Shown here: positions 27,232 through 37,014 of the stretch, one piece after another
Numbering within the stretch: the stretch's first letter is position 1
How the letters are laid out: each line of letters starts with the position of its first letter
NCBI GenBank assembly: GCA_030646695.1
Contig: JAUSLF010000071.1
Coordinates: forward strand, 1-39,562
Length of the DNA: 39,562 bases
Origin: Nitrosomonadaceae bacterium
GTDB taxonomy: Bacteria > Pseudomonadota > Gammaproteobacteria > Burkholderiales > Nitrosomonadaceae
Reading direction: 5' to 3'
Program-made: the position numbers and the translations under genes
The notes under the pieces: generated by a model
What the model saw: only the letters and a program-made list of their open reading frames with translations
Database searches by the model: none
What the model was told of the DNA's origin: nothing

Positions 27232-28050
27232 ATGCCTGATCTTTATGCCGTTATCGGCAACCCCATCGCTCACAGCAAATCACCGTTAATTCATGCTGAA
27301 TTTTCCCGACAGACTGACCAGGACATGCGCTATGAAGCTATTTTTGCGCCGCCAGATGGCTTTGCCATAGCGGTAGCAACCTTTCGGCAATGTGGCGGCA
27401 AGGGCATGAATGTAACCGTTCCATTCAAGCTCGAAGCCTGCAAGATTTCGACCCGCCTGACTGAACGGGCCGCCGTTGCCCAGGCGGTCAACACGCTCGT
27501 ATTCGATAACGATGAAATTCTCGGTGACAATACCGATGGTGCTGGATTGGTACGCGACATTGTAATCAATCTGGATTTTGTCATTACAGGCAAGCGGGTG
27601 TTGCTAATGGGTGCGGGTGGAGCCGCCCGTGGCGTGTTGCTGCCGCTACTGGAACACCAGCCGCAGATGCTGACCATCGCCAATCGCACCGCACAAAAAG
27701 CACATGAACTGCAGCAGCAGTTTTCTGCATATGGGAGTATTGCGTCCTCTAATTATGCGGATCTGGCCGGACAAAGATTCGACATTGTCATCAACGCGAC
27801 CTCCGCCAGCCTGAGTGGCGAGCTGCCGTCACTACCTGCAGGCGTGTTCGCTGCCGAGTCGCTGGCTTACGACATGATGTACGGCAATGGGCTCACGCCT
27901 TTTCTACAATTTGCGCAACAGCAAGGCGCAACCCACCTGGCTGACGGCATAGGCATGCTGGTGGAGCAGGCAGCGGAATCGTTCTTTCTGTGGCGAGGAG
28001 TGAGGCCGGAAACGGAGCCTGTGATTGCGATGCTAAGGCCAGAGACATGA
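27232..28050 (+). CDS. aroE: Shikimate dehydrogenase (NADP+)
   Basis: AroE reduces 3-dehydroshikimate to shikimate in aromatic amino-acid synthesis. The 272-residue protein has the substrate-binding NPIAHSKSP (S15, S17), the catalytic lysine in NVTVPFK (K66), N87 in AVNTL and D102 in GDNTDGAG, the NADP loop GAGGAARG (about 126-133) with ANRT after it, INATSASLSGELP, and the C-terminal DGIGMLVEQAAESF. All expected active-site residues are present and the length is typical. mtgA follows after 45 bases, which include a short heptamer-like stretch near 28079. Confidence 0.96.
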   Translation: MPDLYAVIGNPIAHSKSPLIHAEFSRQTDQDMRYEAIFAPPDGFAIAVATFRQCGGKGMNVTVPFKLEACKISTRLTERAAVAQAVNTLVFDNDEILGDNTDGAGLVRDIVINLDFVITGKRVLLMGAGGAARGVLLPLLEHQPQMLTIANRTAQKAHELQQQFSAYGSIASSNYADLAGQRFDIVINATSASLSGELPSLPAGVFAAESLAYDMMYGNGLTPFLQFAQQQGATHLADGIGMLVEQAAESFFLWRGVRPETEPVIAMLRPET

Positions 28051-28095
28051 AGATGCGGATTTAAGGCTGTCCAACTGCCGGATTTAGGATAAAGC

Positions 28096-28794
28096 ATGGG
28101 CAAATTTCTCAAGCGCTGGCTCTGGCGATTTCTCTTCTTTCTCGCCGGCGCAGTATTGCTCTATCAATTGTGGATTTTCGGCCATATTGTTTACTGGAAT
28201 TTCTATAATCCATCTACCAGCGCATTCATGCAGGAGCGGCTGGATGTACTGCAGGAGAAGAAACCCGAAGCAATGTTGCACCATCAATGGGTGCCTTATG
28301 AGCGGATTTCTCCTCATCTCAAGCGCGCCATCATTGCAGCCGAAGATGGCAAATTTCTGCAGCATGAAGGCTTCGACTTTGAGGCCATTCAGGAAGCCTA
28401 CGAGAAGAACCTGGAAAAGGGAAAATTTGTTAGGGGTGGCTCCACCATCAGCCAGCAGCTTGTGAAGAATCTGTTCCTCTCCGGCAAAAAAACACCGTGG
28501 CGCAAGATCGAGGAAGCCATCATTACGCTGATGCTGGAAAATGTGATGTCCAAGCGCCGCATTCTGGAAATTTACTTGAACAAGATTGAGTGGGGCAATG
28601 GCGTATTCGGTGCGGAAGCTGCCAGCCGCCACTACTATGGCGTCTCCGCTTCAGCCCTCACGGCAAAACAAGCTGCCCGTCTCGCCGCAATGGTTCCCAA
28701 CCCGCGTTTCTATGATCTCAATCGCAATACGCCGTGGCTGCTGAAAAAAACCGATATCATTTTCAGCCGGATGGTTTCGATACAAATCCCGTGA
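28096..28794 (+). CDS. mtgA: Monofunctional biosynthetic peptidoglycan transglycosylase
   Basis: MtgA polymerises glycan strands from lipid II without a transpeptidase domain. The 232-residue GT51 protein has an N-terminal membrane segment (about 9-31) and the family motifs AIIAAEDGKFLQHEGFD (catalytic glutamate in AAED), GGSTISQQLVKNLFLS, RKIEEAIITLMLE and RILEIYLNKIEWGNGVFGAE. Length is usual. Lying after aroE is common in betaproteobacteria. It adds a second glycan polymerase to the FtsW in the dcw cluster. Confidence 0.96.
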   Translation: MGKFLKRWLWRFLFFLAGAVLLYQLWIFGHIVYWNFYNPSTSAFMQERLDVLQEKKPEAMLHHQWVPYERISPHLKRAIIAAEDGKFLQHEGFDFEAIQEAYEKNLEKGKFVRGGSTISQQLVKNLFLSGKKTPWRKIEEAIITLMLENVMSKRRILEIYLNKIEWGNGVFGAEAASRHYYGVSASALTAKQAARLAAMVPNPRFYDLNRNTPWLLKKTDIIFSRMVSIQIP

Positions 28795-28866
28795 CAATCC
28801 GTGGCTGGGTTGCCGCCAGTATGGGGTATATTTCCCTGCGTCCAGCGTCCTGCTCAGGATAATTAT

Positions 28867-28895
28867 TCGACCTAGCCCCTGATTTTCCTTACAAT
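28867..28895 (+). promoter_or_regulatory. Probable mgtE promoter
   Basis: TCGACC (28867-28872) and TACAAT (28890-28895) with a 17-base spacer. Transcription would start near 28902, a leader of about 29 bases, too short for an Mg-sensing riboswitch. Confidence 0.5.
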
Positions 28896-28930
28896 CTGGC
28901 AATTTTGTCTCGCTGTTGGGGCGATCTGCC

Positions 28931-30373
28931 ATGACTGAAGCAAATAACCACAGAGAAACGGAAAACCTGCAAGCGCACTTGCAGAAGGTGATCCATTTGC
29001 TGAGCAAGCACAAACTGATGGCGGGTTTTGTGCAGATGCAGGAAATGCCGCGCCATGAGTTAGTCGAATCCCTGGTGCATAAACAGAATCTGGTAGAACT
29101 GCAGCAATTGCTCGATAGGCTCCATCCGGCCGACGTCGCGCATATTCTGGAAGCCTTGCCATTGGAAGATCGTCTGACGATCTGGGATCTGGTCAAGGCA
29201 GAGCGGGACGGTGAGATCCTGCTGGAAGTTTCCGATGCGGTACGCGAAACGCTCATCGCTGCCATGGACAGCAACGAGCTGGTGGCCGCGACGGAGCAAC
29301 TTGATGCGGATGAGATTGCCGATCTTGCCCCCGACTTGCCGCGCTATGTTATCGACGATGTGTTCCAGTCGCTGCCGGTGGGGGAGCGCGAGCAGTTGCG
29401 TGCCGCCATGTCCTACCCGGAAGATGCGGTGGGAGCGCTGATGGATTTCGATATAGTTACGATCCGTGAAGATGTGACGCTGGAAGTGGTGCTGCGCTAT
29501 CTGCGCCGGCTGGATGAGTTGCCTGGCCACACGGACCAGCTGTTCGTGGTGGACCGGGACGAGCATCTCAAGGGTGTGCTGCCGGTAAATCGTCTACTGG
29601 TGAGTGATCCCGATACCGAAGTAGCAGCAGTGATGTCTACGGAAATGTTGAAGCTTCACCCCAACGACAAAGCGCAACAGGCGGCGCATGCATTCGAGCG
29701 TTATGATCTTGTTTCCGCTTCAGTGGTGGATGCGGAGGGGAAACTGGTTGGGCGCGTTACCGTTAATGCGGTGATGGATTTCATCCGCGAGGAATCGGAA
29801 AATGAAGCGCTCAAGCTGGGTGGTTTGAGCGAAGAAGAAGATCTGTTTGCCCCGGTGTGGAAGAGCGTGAAGAATCGCTGGGTCTGGCTGGCGGTCAATC
29901 TGGTAACGGCATTTATTGCCTCACGCGTGATCGGTGTGTTTGAAGATTCCATCGAAAAGCTGGTAGCGCTGGCGGCGCTGATGCCGATCATTGCCGGCAT
30001 CGGCGGCAACTCTGGTAATCAAACCATCACCATGATTGTACGTGCCCTTGCCTTGGGGCAGCTCAACATCGGCAATGCACGCAAGCTATTTGCCAAAGAA
30101 ATCGGGGTGAGTGCCGTAAATGGCATGGTATGGGGCAGTGCAGTCGGGTTGTTCGCCTTCTTTATTTATGACAGCGTTGCCCTCGGTCTGGTGATGGCTT
30201 TGGCGATGACATTGAATCTGCTGTTGGCAGCATCCTTGGGAGTGTTGATTCCATTGGTTCTGCAAAAATTGGGGCGTGACCCGGCGGCAGGCTCCAGCGT
30301 GATGATCACCGCCGTTACTGACAGCGGTGGATTTTTTATTTTTCTGGGACTGGCTACAGTTTTTCTGTTGTAG
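28931..30373 (+). CDS. mgtE: Magnesium transporter MgtE
   Basis: MgtE is a dimeric Mg2+ channel gated by internal Mg2+. The 480-residue protein has the helical N domain with repeated short motifs (LHPADVAHILEAL and the like), a CBS pair (about 135-255, including VGALMDFDIVTI and ASVVDAEGKLVGRVTV), a plug helix, and five membrane segments from about residue 312, with the pore signature MPIIAGIGGNSGNQTITMIV. I prefer ATG 28931 over an in-frame TTG at 28916. lysA converges on it 75 bases downstream; no clear shared terminator is seen. Confidence 0.95.
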   Translation: MTEANNHRETENLQAHLQKVIHLLSKHKLMAGFVQMQEMPRHELVESLVHKQNLVELQQLLDRLHPADVAHILEALPLEDRLTIWDLVKAERDGEILLEVSDAVRETLIAAMDSNELVAATEQLDADEIADLAPDLPRYVIDDVFQSLPVGEREQLRAAMSYPEDAVGALMDFDIVTIREDVTLEVVLRYLRRLDELPGHTDQLFVVDRDEHLKGVLPVNRLLVSDPDTEVAAVMSTEMLKLHPNDKAQQAAHAFERYDLVSASVVDAEGKLVGRVTVNAVMDFIREESENEALKLGGLSEEEDLFAPVWKSVKNRWVWLAVNLVTAFIASRVIGVFEDSIEKLVALAALMPIIAGIGGNSGNQTITMIVRALALGQLNIGNARKLFAKEIGVSAVNGMVWGSAVGLFAFFIYDSVALGLVMALAMTLNLLLAASLGVLIPLVLQKLGRDPAAGSSVMITAVTDSGGFFIFLGLATVFLL

Positions 30374-30448
30374 CAGGAATCAAGAGGGGTGCACAATGCG
30401 GCTGGTGACGGAAGCTGTGGTATATGCCCTATTCCTGATGCACCCTTG

Positions 30449-31702
30449 TCAAGGCAGGATTTTTTCGCCAGCGATCAATTGTTCCACCGACTCACGTTCG
30501 CGGATCAGGTGGATGCGGTCGCCGTCTACCATTACCTCAGCGGCGCGGGGGCGGGTATTGTAATTGGAACTCATGCTCATGCCGTAGGCCCCGGCAGACA
30601 TGACGGCGAGCAAGTCTCCCTGGGACAGGGCGAGCTTGCGGTCATGCCCCAGAAAATCACCGGTTTCACAAACAGGGCCGACGATTTGGTAGGTTTTAGC
30701 GTTACCGCCGTTTGCAGTGACTGGCAGGATTTCATGGTATGCGTCATAGAGCGCCGGGCGTATCAGATCATTCATGGCTGCGTCCACGATGGCGAAATCC
30801 CGATGAGGCGTATGTTTAAGGTACTCAACACGGGTGAGCAGTAAGCCAGCGTTCCCTACCAGCGCGCGTCCGGGTTCGATCAAAATGCGCTGGCTCCGCT
30901 GACCGATGTCGTTACACAATGCCGCAACATAGTCCCGTGCCGCTGGCGGTTTTTCTGCGGAATAACGGATCCCCAGTCCACCACCCAGATCCAGATGTTC
31001 GATCTGTAATCCCTGCGCTTCCAGGCGGTTCAGCAGACCGAGCATTTTCCCGCAGGCTTCAACGAAAGGATCAAGTTCGGTCAGTTGTGAACCGATATGA
31101 CAGTCCAATCCGGTAATATGTACGTTGGCAAACTGCCGGGCGGAGAGGTAAAGTTTCTCCGCTTCATCAAAGGGAATGCCAAACTTGTTTTCCTTGAGGC
31201 CAGTGGAAATGTAAGGGTGAGTTTTCGCGTCTACATCAGGGTTTACCCGCAAGCTCACCGGTGCGATCTTACCCATCTCAGCCGCTATCCGGTTCAGCGT
31301 TACCAACTCAGCTTCCGACTCCACATTGAAGCAGAATATTCCGGCAGCAAGTGCTGCACGCATTTCGTCAGGGTGTTTACCCACGCCGGAAAATACTACT
31401 TTCTGCGGATTACCGCCGGCATTCAGTACCCGCTGCAGTTCACCACCAGAAACGATGTCGAAGCCACTGCCGAGACGGGCGAATAAATTGAGTACGGCGA
31501 GATTTGAATTAGCTTTGACCGCGTAGCACACCAGATGATCGCGTCCGGCAAAGGCCGAGTCGAATTCCCGGTAGGCAGCAGTCAGCGCCGCGCGTGAATA
31601 GACGTAGCAGGGGGTGCCAAATTCTGTGGCAATGCGGTCCAGCGCAACCGATTCGACACAGAGCTTGGCGTTGCGATAAGGAAATGATGGGAAGCCGCTC
31701 AC
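30449..31702 (-). CDS. lysA: Diaminopimelate decarboxylase
   Basis: LysA is a PLP enzyme that makes L-lysine from meso-diaminopimelate, the same compound MurE consumes. The 417-residue fold-III protein has the PLP lysine K63 in CYAVKANSN, the glycine-rich SGGELQRVL, HIGSQLTELDPF, LDLGGGLGIRYS, EPGRALVGNAG and the active-site cysteine segment GPVCETGDFLG, and ends AGAYGMSMSSNYNTRPRAAE. The start is GTG at 31702, in a GTGA overlap with the lptM stop, so the two are translationally coupled. Confidence 0.97.
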   Translation of the reverse strand: MSGFPSFPYRNAKLCVESVALDRIATEFGTPCYVYSRAALTAAYREFDSAFAGRDHLVCYAVKANSNLAVLNLFARLGSGFDIVSGGELQRVLNAGGNPQKVVFSGVGKHPDEMRAALAAGIFCFNVESEAELVTLNRIAAEMGKIAPVSLRVNPDVDAKTHPYISTGLKENKFGIPFDEAEKLYLSARQFANVHITGLDCHIGSQLTELDPFVEACGKMLGLLNRLEAQGLQIEHLDLGGGLGIRYSAEKPPAARDYVAALCNDIGQRSQRILIEPGRALVGNAGLLLTRVEYLKHTPHRDFAIVDAAMNDLIRPALYDAYHEILPVTANGGNAKTYQIVGPVCETGDFLGHDRKLALSQGDLLAVMSAGAYGMSMSSNYNTRPRAAEVMVDGDRIHLIRERESVEQLIAGEKILP

Positions 31703-31824
31703 TTCTTTTTCTCTTCGTTCTTGGATTGCTGTGCAGGGGCATCTTGCGGAAGATAGAGCGGACCTTTCAGACCGCAGGCGCCAAGCAGCAGGACTAGCAG
31801 AGTGGTGATACAGAATTTATGCAT
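31699..31824 (-). CDS. lptM: LPS-assembly lipoprotein LptM (YifL-like)
   Basis: A 41-residue lipoprotein. The start MHKFCITTLLVLLLGACGLK is a signal peptide with a lipobox (LLGAC), and the mature end starts CGLKGPLYLP, the LptM hallmark; LptM assists maturation of the LptDE translocon in the outer membrane. The tail is rich in Q, N, E and K. ATG 31824 gives the standard signal peptide; longer in-frame starts upstream do not. It precedes lysA with a 4-base overlap, a common pairing in proteobacteria. Confidence 0.9.
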   Translation of the reverse strand: MHKFCITTLLVLLLGACGLKGPLYLPQDAPAQQSKNEEKKK

Positions 31825-31853
31825 GGGATAATTGCCCGGACTATGGATGCAAA

Positions 31854-31862
31854 ATACTAACA
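31854..31862 (-). promoter_or_regulatory. Extended -10 promoter for lptM-lysA
   Basis: On the minus strand TGTTAGTAT is an extended -10 element (TGn before TAGTAT), 29 bases upstream of the lptM ATG. No clear -35 is needed for this class. Confidence 0.45.
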
Positions 31863-31893
31863 TAAAGACATTGCAATGCATGAACCCGAATCG

Positions 31894-32652
31894 TCACCCA
31901 AGCTTCTGCAATTCCTTTCGCACTGCCAGATAATCCGGGTAAATGCTTGCCACCGTTTGCCAGAATGCCGGGGAGTGGTTCATCTCGATAAGGTGTGACA
32001 GTTCGTGCGCCACCACGTAATCCACCAGAGGGAGCGGCATTTGGATCAGTCGCCAGTTGAGGCGGACGATACCGCACGCATTGCAACTGCCCCATTGGGT
32101 TCTGGCGCGCGATAGCCGTAGTTGTGGCTGCGGCACACCAAGCTTATTCGCGTATAGTACGATGCGTTCGCTGAAGCAAGTCAGTGCTTGCTGGTGATAC
32201 CATGTCATCACGATTTCCTCGATTTGCGACATGGTCAGTACGGATGGCAATGGCAATGCCAGTTGCCTGTCTTCTATTCTGGTTTTCATTCTTGCCTGGG
32301 TCATTTGCATTACTCCAGGCGCTGTCGTCGTCAACTGCCATGGCTCCCCCAGCAGCGGGAAAATCGCAGCCTCCTCCCACACCAGCCGGATCGTTTTTTT
32401 GTTTGCCCATTCGGCAAGTTTTTTTACCACCCAGTCGGCTTTGTCGCGCAAGGCCGATTCGACCCAGCGCAGCGACTCTCGCGGTGGAATGCTGACAGTC
32501 AGGCCATCGCTGTCTATTTTCATGCCGATGGTTCGGCGTCTGCAACGCTTGAGTGTGTAGACCACTTCCTTGCCATTCAAGCTGACACGGTAAATCTCCC
32601 CTGCAGGCGTTACTTGATCCTTTGACGGGAATTGGGGCAGATTTCCTGTCAT
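31894..32652 (-). CDS. YgjP-like metallopeptidase domain protein (DUF45)
   Basis: A predicted zinc-dependent hydrolase of the YgjP/DUF45 family, distantly like SprT and archaemetzincin-type proteases. The 252-residue protein has RRRTIGMKIDSDGLTVSIP near the start, the conserved TQWGSCNACGIVRLNWRL, and the zinc site HELSH (H216, E217, H220) with a third histidine in NHSPAFW (H226). Biological substrate is unknown. It is the last gene of the corC operon and overlaps the plsC stop by ATGA. Confidence 0.9.
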   Translation of the reverse strand: MTGNLPQFPSKDQVTPAGEIYRVSLNGKEVVYTLKRCRRRTIGMKIDSDGLTVSIPPRESLRWVESALRDKADWVVKKLAEWANKKTIRLVWEEAAIFPLLGEPWQLTTTAPGVMQMTQARMKTRIEDRQLALPLPSVLTMSQIEEIVMTWYHQQALTCFSERIVLYANKLGVPQPQLRLSRARTQWGSCNACGIVRLNWRLIQMPLPLVDYVVAHELSHLIEMNHSPAFWQTVASIYPDYLAVRKELQKLG

Positions 32653-33407
32653 CGATTCTCTCCTGTCGAATGGGAGCGTGGTGTTTCCTGGTCACTGATG
32701 CGGGCCATCTCGGCTTCAATCCACGCTTCCACTTTGGTATTGAGCTCGCCCGGTTCCATGCCGGTGGAATCTATCGGCGCACCGATGCTGACGGTAATCG
32801 TGCCCGGCAGTTTGACAAAGGCATCTTTGCTCCAGAACTCCCCTGCATTGTGCGCGACCGGCACCACCGGCGCATCGGTATGGGTCGCGAGCCATGCGCC
32901 GCCGATGCCATATTTGCCTTTCTCCCCGGGGGCGATGCGGGTACCCTCCGGGAAAATAACGATCCAGAATCCCTGCTTCAGCCGGTTTCTGCCTTGTTCG
33001 ACAATCTGTTTCAGCGCTGCCTTTCCAGAACTGCGGTCGATGGCGATAGGGCTGGTCATCGCCAGTCCCCAGCCGAAGAATGGAATACGCAACAGCTCTT
33101 TTTTAAGCACCCACACCTGCGGTGGAAAGATCTGTTGGAATGCCAGCGTCTCCCATGCCGATTGATGTTTTGATAACACGATGCTGGGTGTTTCGGGGAT
33201 ATGTTCCGCCCCCAGTACACGGTAGCGGACGCCGCAGATGACGCGCAGCAGGAACAGCATCAGATGCGCCCAGCCGGAGATGATGCGATAGCGGCTGAGC
33301 GGCGGCAGCGGAAAGGTGGCCAGCGCAATCAGCGCATAAGGCGGCGTGATGACGAACTGAATCAGGGTATAGAGTGTCGAGCGCAGCACCGCCAGGATCA
33401 TACTCAT
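32649..33407 (-). CDS. plsC: 1-acyl-sn-glycerol-3-phosphate acyltransferase (PlsC family)
   Basis: Adds the second acyl chain in phosphatidic acid synthesis at the inner membrane. The 252-residue protein has hydrophobic N-terminal segments (to about residue 60), the catalytic histidine in SKHQSAWET, which stands in for the classical NHxxxxD block, the KKELLRIPFFGWGL segment, FPEGTRIAPGEKGKY (motif III) and the VPVAHNAGEFW region. The family often has several members per genome, so the exact substrate is inferred. It overlaps gmhB and the downstream YgjP-like gene by four bases each. Confidence 0.9.
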   Translation of the reverse strand: MSMILAVLRSTLYTLIQFVITPPYALIALATFPLPPLSRYRIISGWAHLMLFLLRVICGVRYRVLGAEHIPETPSIVLSKHQSAWETLAFQQIFPPQVWVLKKELLRIPFFGWGLAMTSPIAIDRSSGKAALKQIVEQGRNRLKQGFWIVIFPEGTRIAPGEKGKYGIGGAWLATHTDAPVVPVAHNAGEFWSKDAFVKLPGTITVSIGAPIDSTGMEPGELNTKVEAWIEAEMARISDQETPRSHSTGENR

Positions 33408-33937
33408 CCTGTCAGAGTATCAACTGCTTGCGCCAGGTCGGCGAAAATCTGCGTATTTCCGGGAAGTCCACCCGCCGCTCTGGTCTCTTTGCCTTTGCCG
33501 GTCAGCACCAGCATCGGAGCTGCGCCCACTGTGGCCGCAGCCTGCAGGTCACGCAGCGAATCGCCGATTGCGGGCGCACCCTTCAAATCCAGACTGAAAC
33601 GCTGCGCGATTTCCTCGAGCATACCGGTTGCGGGCTTGCGGCAGTCGCACTGATCCGCTTGGGTGTGCGGACAGAAAAACATCGCATCAATGCGTCCGCC
33701 TGCCTGGCTCACTGCTTTGCACATCTTGTCGTTGATGGCATTGAACGCCGTCATGTCCAGCAAGCCGCGACCGATGCCGGATTGATTGGTGGCAACCACT
33801 ACCCGGTAACCGGCCTGGGTGAGATGGGCAATTGCTTCTAGGCTGCCGGGAATGGGTTTCCATTCATCTGGTGTTTTGATGAAAGTATCGCTGTCGTAAT
33901 TGATGACGCCGTCACGGTCGAGAATGATCAGTTTCAT
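33404..33937 (-). CDS. gmhB: D-glycero-beta-D-manno-heptose 1,7-bisphosphate 7-phosphatase
   Basis: GmhB is a HAD-family phosphatase in ADP-heptose synthesis for the LPS inner core. The 177-residue protein has the nucleophile motif LIILDRDGVIN (D7, D9), VVVATNQSGIGRG (motif II), the zinc loop CPHTQADQCDCRKP with the family's Cys/His ligands, KPATGML (motif III lysine) and IGDSLRDLQAA (motif IV). Length is normal. It starts one base after the glyS stop and overlaps plsC by ATGA. Confidence 0.94.
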   Translation of the reverse strand: MKLIILDRDGVINYDSDTFIKTPDEWKPIPGSLEAIAHLTQAGYRVVVATNQSGIGRGLLDMTAFNAINDKMCKAVSQAGGRIDAMFFCPHTQADQCDCRKPATGMLEEIAQRFSLDLKGAPAIGDSLRDLQAAATVGAAPMLVLTGKGKETRAAGGLPGNTQIFADLAQAVDTLTG

Positions 33938-33938
33938 G

Positions 33939-36065
33939 TCAGGTAGCCAGTTTGGAAATGTCGGCGACGCGATTCATTGCCTGTTGTAACTGCAGCAACA
34001 ACGCGAGGCGATTGGCGCGCAGCGCCGCATCCTCGGTGTTGACCATCACCTTGTCAAAGAAAGTGTCCACCGGTTCTTTCAACGCAGCCAGGGCTTGTAA
34101 AGAGGCAGTGTAGTCACCTGCCGCGAAAGCTGCTTCGGCCTTGGGTGCGATCCGGTTCAATATTTGATGCAAGGCTTGTTCGGCTGGCTCTTGTAACAGC
34201 TCAGTGTCAATTTCAAGCCGTTCATCCCAAGCTTGTCGCAGGGGAATATTGCCTTCTGCTTTCTTCAGAATGTTACCCACCCGTTTATTTGCGGCAGCCA
34301 GCGCAGCCGCTTCTGGCAACGCGGCGAAAGCACGCACGGCAGCGAGGCGTTTGGGTACTTCAATCAATAATTGTGGTCGCAACGACAGAACTGCATCTAT
34401 CTCTTGTGCAGAATAACCTTGTTCACGCAGGTTGCCAGCAAGCCGGTCATAAATAAAATCGGACAGTACCATTATTACCCTGGCATCTATGAGACGCGCC
34501 GCATGGAACAGCCAATTCAACTCAAGCGGGAGATCTCGCTCAATTAGTATGCGGATTGCACCCAGTGCGTGGCGACGCAATGCGAATGGATCCTTGTCAC
34601 CGGTGGGAATCTCGCCGATACCGAACATGTCGATCAAAGTTGTCAGCTTGTCCGCCAACGCCACGCAGATGCCGACCATGTTGCGCGGTAGTTCGTCGCC
34701 GGAAAAGCGTGGTTTGTAATGGTCCTCGATGGCGTAAGCAATGTCATCATTTACTCCATCGTGTTGCGCGTAATAACGCCCCATGATGCCTTGCAACTCG
34801 GGAAATTCACTCACCATGTTGGTGAGCAGATCGGCCTTGGCCAGCAAGGCGGCTTGTTCGGCCTGTCGCGCCAGTTCTTCGCCACCCAGCTTTGTAGCGA
34901 TGCTAATTGCGATAGACTGCACGCGTTGTACGCGATCACCTTGGCTACCGAGTCTGTTGTGATACACCACCTTGGCTAGATCAAGTACGTGCGAATCCAG
35001 CGGTTTTTTCCGGTCCTGATCGAAGAAGAATCGCGCATCGGCCAGACGTGCTCGCAGCACACGCTCGTTACCGCTGATCACCAGGCTCGCATCTGCCGGG
35101 CGGATGTTGGACACGATCAGGAATTTGTTGGTGAGCTTGCCGCTGGTATTCAGCAGCGGGAAATATTTCTGGTTGGCTTTCATGGTCAGAATCAGGCATT
35201 CCTGCGGCACCTCCAGGAATGCGGCATCAAACTTTCCGGCAAGCACATTAGGGAGTTCAACCAATGCAGTCACTTCGTCCAGCAAGGCATCATCTGCAAT
35301 GGGCTTCACCCCGTCACCCATCTTCGCTGCGGCTTCTGCCAGCTGGCGCGCGATCTCTGCGCGGCGTTTTTTAAAACTCGGGATGACTGCACCTTCGTTT
35401 TCCATCTGCGCTTCGTAGCCGTCGGCATCGGGGATTTCCAACGTCTGGCTAGCCGCCTCGAAGCGGTGGCCCTGCGTCTCGCGTCCGGCGGTCAAGCCTA
35501 GTACGCTGACCGGCACAATCTCCGCGCCATGCAGTACGATCAAGCCATGTGCGGGGCGCACGAATTGCACACTGCTCCAGCCGTCGGTGAGTTGATAGGT
35601 CATTACCTTGGCGATGGGTAGTTTGGCGATGACTTCATCTAGCGCCTTCTGCAAACCTTGTGCGAGTGTCGTGCCCTTGAGCATGCTGTCGAAGAACAAG
35701 GTTTCTGTTTTCCCATCCAGCGCGCGCTTGAGATCCGGCACCACCGATGCATTGGCACCAAAGACGGCGAGTTTTTTAAGCAGCGCTGCCGTGGGCTGCC
35801 CATTTACATCCAGTCCCACTGCCACTGGCATCAGTTTTTGTGACATGGACTTGTCTGCCGCTTGCCCCGCCACATTGGTGACATGCACTGCAAGACGACG
35901 TGGTGAAGCATAAGCTGTCGCCACTGCATCATTCGCTGTCAGGCCTTGCGCTTTGAGGTTGACAGTCAACACCTCCACAAAACTGTCACCCAGTTTCTGC
36001 AGCGACTTGGGTGGCAGTTCTTCAACCAGCAACTCGACCAGCAGGCTTTTTGTGGTCATGCTCAT
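33939..36065 (-). CDS. glyS: Glycyl-tRNA synthetase beta subunit
   Basis: GlyS pairs with GlyQ as the tetrameric bacterial glycyl-tRNA synthetase; the beta chain binds tRNA. The 708-residue protein starts [20 protein letters not shown], has [45 protein letters not shown] and [15 protein letters not shown], all typical. I chose ATG 36065, which gives an ATGA overlap with the glyQ stop; the open frame continues upstream to 36095 inside glyQ. Another in-frame ATG two codons later is possible. Confidence 0.96.
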   Translation of the reverse strand: MSMTTKSLLVELLVEELPPKSLQKLGDSFVEVLTVNLKAQGLTANDAVATAYASPRRLAVHVTNVAGQAADKSMSQKLMPVAVGLDVNGQPTAALLKKLAVFGANASVVPDLKRALDGKTETLFFDSMLKGTTLAQGLQKALDEVIAKLPIAKVMTYQLTDGWSSVQFVRPAHGLIVLHGAEIVPVSVLGLTAGRETQGHRFEAASQTLEIPDADGYEAQMENEGAVIPSFKKRRAEIARQLAEAAAKMGDGVKPIADDALLDEVTALVELPNVLAGKFDAAFLEVPQECLILTMKANQKYFPLLNTSGKLTNKFLIVSNIRPADASLVISGNERVLRARLADARFFFDQDRKKPLDSHVLDLAKVVYHNRLGSQGDRVQRVQSIAISIATKLGGEELARQAEQAALLAKADLLTNMVSEFPELQGIMGRYYAQHDGVNDDIAYAIEDHYKPRFSGDELPRNMVGICVALADKLTTLIDMFGIGEIPTGDKDPFALRRHALGAIRILIERDLPLELNWLFHAARLIDARVIMVLSDFIYDRLAGNLREQGYSAQEIDAVLSLRPQLLIEVPKRLAAVRAFAALPEAAALAAANKRVGNILKKAEGNIPLRQAWDERLEIDTELLQEPAEQALHQILNRIAPKAEAAFAAGDYTASLQALAALKEPVDTFFDKVMVNTEDAALRANRLALLLQLQQAMNRVADISKLAT

Positions 36066-36967
36066 GTCGTTTTTTCTGGCATTTGTGCTACCCACTCGCG
36101 TAGCGCCAGCGGGAAGCCCAGGCGTTCGCGGCTCTCGTAGTAGGCTTGCGCGACGCTGCGCGCCAAGTGGCGAATGCGCCCGATGTAGGCGGCGCGTTCG
36201 GTGACGGAGATCGCCCCGCGTGCATCCAGCAGATTAAAGCTATGTGCGGCTTTCAACACCTGCTCGTAAGCCGGCAATGCCAGTCGTTGTTCCATCAGAT
36301 ATTTGGCCTGTTGCTCGTGCTTGCCAAAAGCCAGCAGCAAAAATTCCACGTCGCTGTGTTCGAAGTTATAGGCCGATTGCTCGACTTCGTTCTGGTGGTA
36401 AACATCGCGGTAGGTGAGTCCTTTCGTCCAGGTCAGGTCGAATACGCTTTCCACGCCTTGCAGATGCATCGCCAACCGTTCCAGGCCATAAGTGATTTCG
36501 CCGGTGATTGGTTTGCAGTCGATACCGCCCACCTGCTGGAAGTAAGTGAATTGCGTGACTTCCATACCGTTCAGCCATACTTCCCAGCCTAGACCCCAGG
36601 CGCCCAGCGTCGGGTTCTCCCAATCGTCCTCGACAAAGCGAACGTCATTTTGCTTCAGGTCAAAACCCAGTTCTTTCAGTGAATCAAGGTACAGTTCCAG
36701 GATGTTGGCCGGCGCGGGTTTTAATACCACCTGAAACTGGTAGTAATGCTGCAGACGGTTTGGATTCTCACCGTAACGGCCGTCCTTGGGGCGGCGCACA
36801 GGCTGCACGTATGCAGCTTTCCATGGCTCCGGTCCTAATGCGCGCAAGAAAGTTGCGGTATGACTGGTGCCCGCCCCCACCTCCATGTCATAAGGCTGGA
36901 GCAACGCGCAGCCCTGCTTGTTCCAATAGTGTTGCAGGGTGAGGATGATTTCCTGGAATGTGGGCAT
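36062..36967 (-). CDS. glyQ: Glycyl-tRNA synthetase alpha subunit
   Basis: GlyQ carries the class II catalytic core of the tetrameric glycyl-tRNA synthetase. The 301-residue protein has [20 protein letters not shown] at the start, [20 protein letters not shown], the motif 2 area [20 protein letters not shown] and motif 3 [15 protein letters not shown]. Length matches the family. A 47-base gap after lnt contains no mini-frame reaching its start, unlike the dcw junctions. Confidence 0.97.
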   Translation of the reverse strand: MPTFQEIILTLQHYWNKQGCALLQPYDMEVGAGTSHTATFLRALGPEPWKAAYVQPVRRPKDGRYGENPNRLQHYYQFQVVLKPAPANILELYLDSLKELGFDLKQNDVRFVEDDWENPTLGAWGLGWEVWLNGMEVTQFTYFQQVGGIDCKPITGEITYGLERLAMHLQGVESVFDLTWTKGLTYRDVYHQNEVEQSAYNFEHSDVEFLLLAFGKHEQQAKYLMEQRLALPAYEQVLKAAHSFNLLDARGAISVTERAAYIGRIRHLARSVAQAYYESRERLGFPLALREWVAQMPEKTT

Positions 36968-37014
36968 GAGGGTGCTGGGCGAAATGGCAATGGTTATTAA
37001 TAGTTGCCGGGATT

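Noticed and set aside
30375-30447. GGGTGCA/TGCACCC inverted repeat between mgtE and lysA as a shared terminator
   Set aside because: The arms are only seven bases with a loop of about 45 bases and no T-run placed after the stem on either strand.
32188-33173. Plus-strand frames of 145-183 codons opposite the YgjP-like and plsC genes
   Set aside because: Shadows of genes with clear HELSH and FPEGTR motifs on the minus strand.
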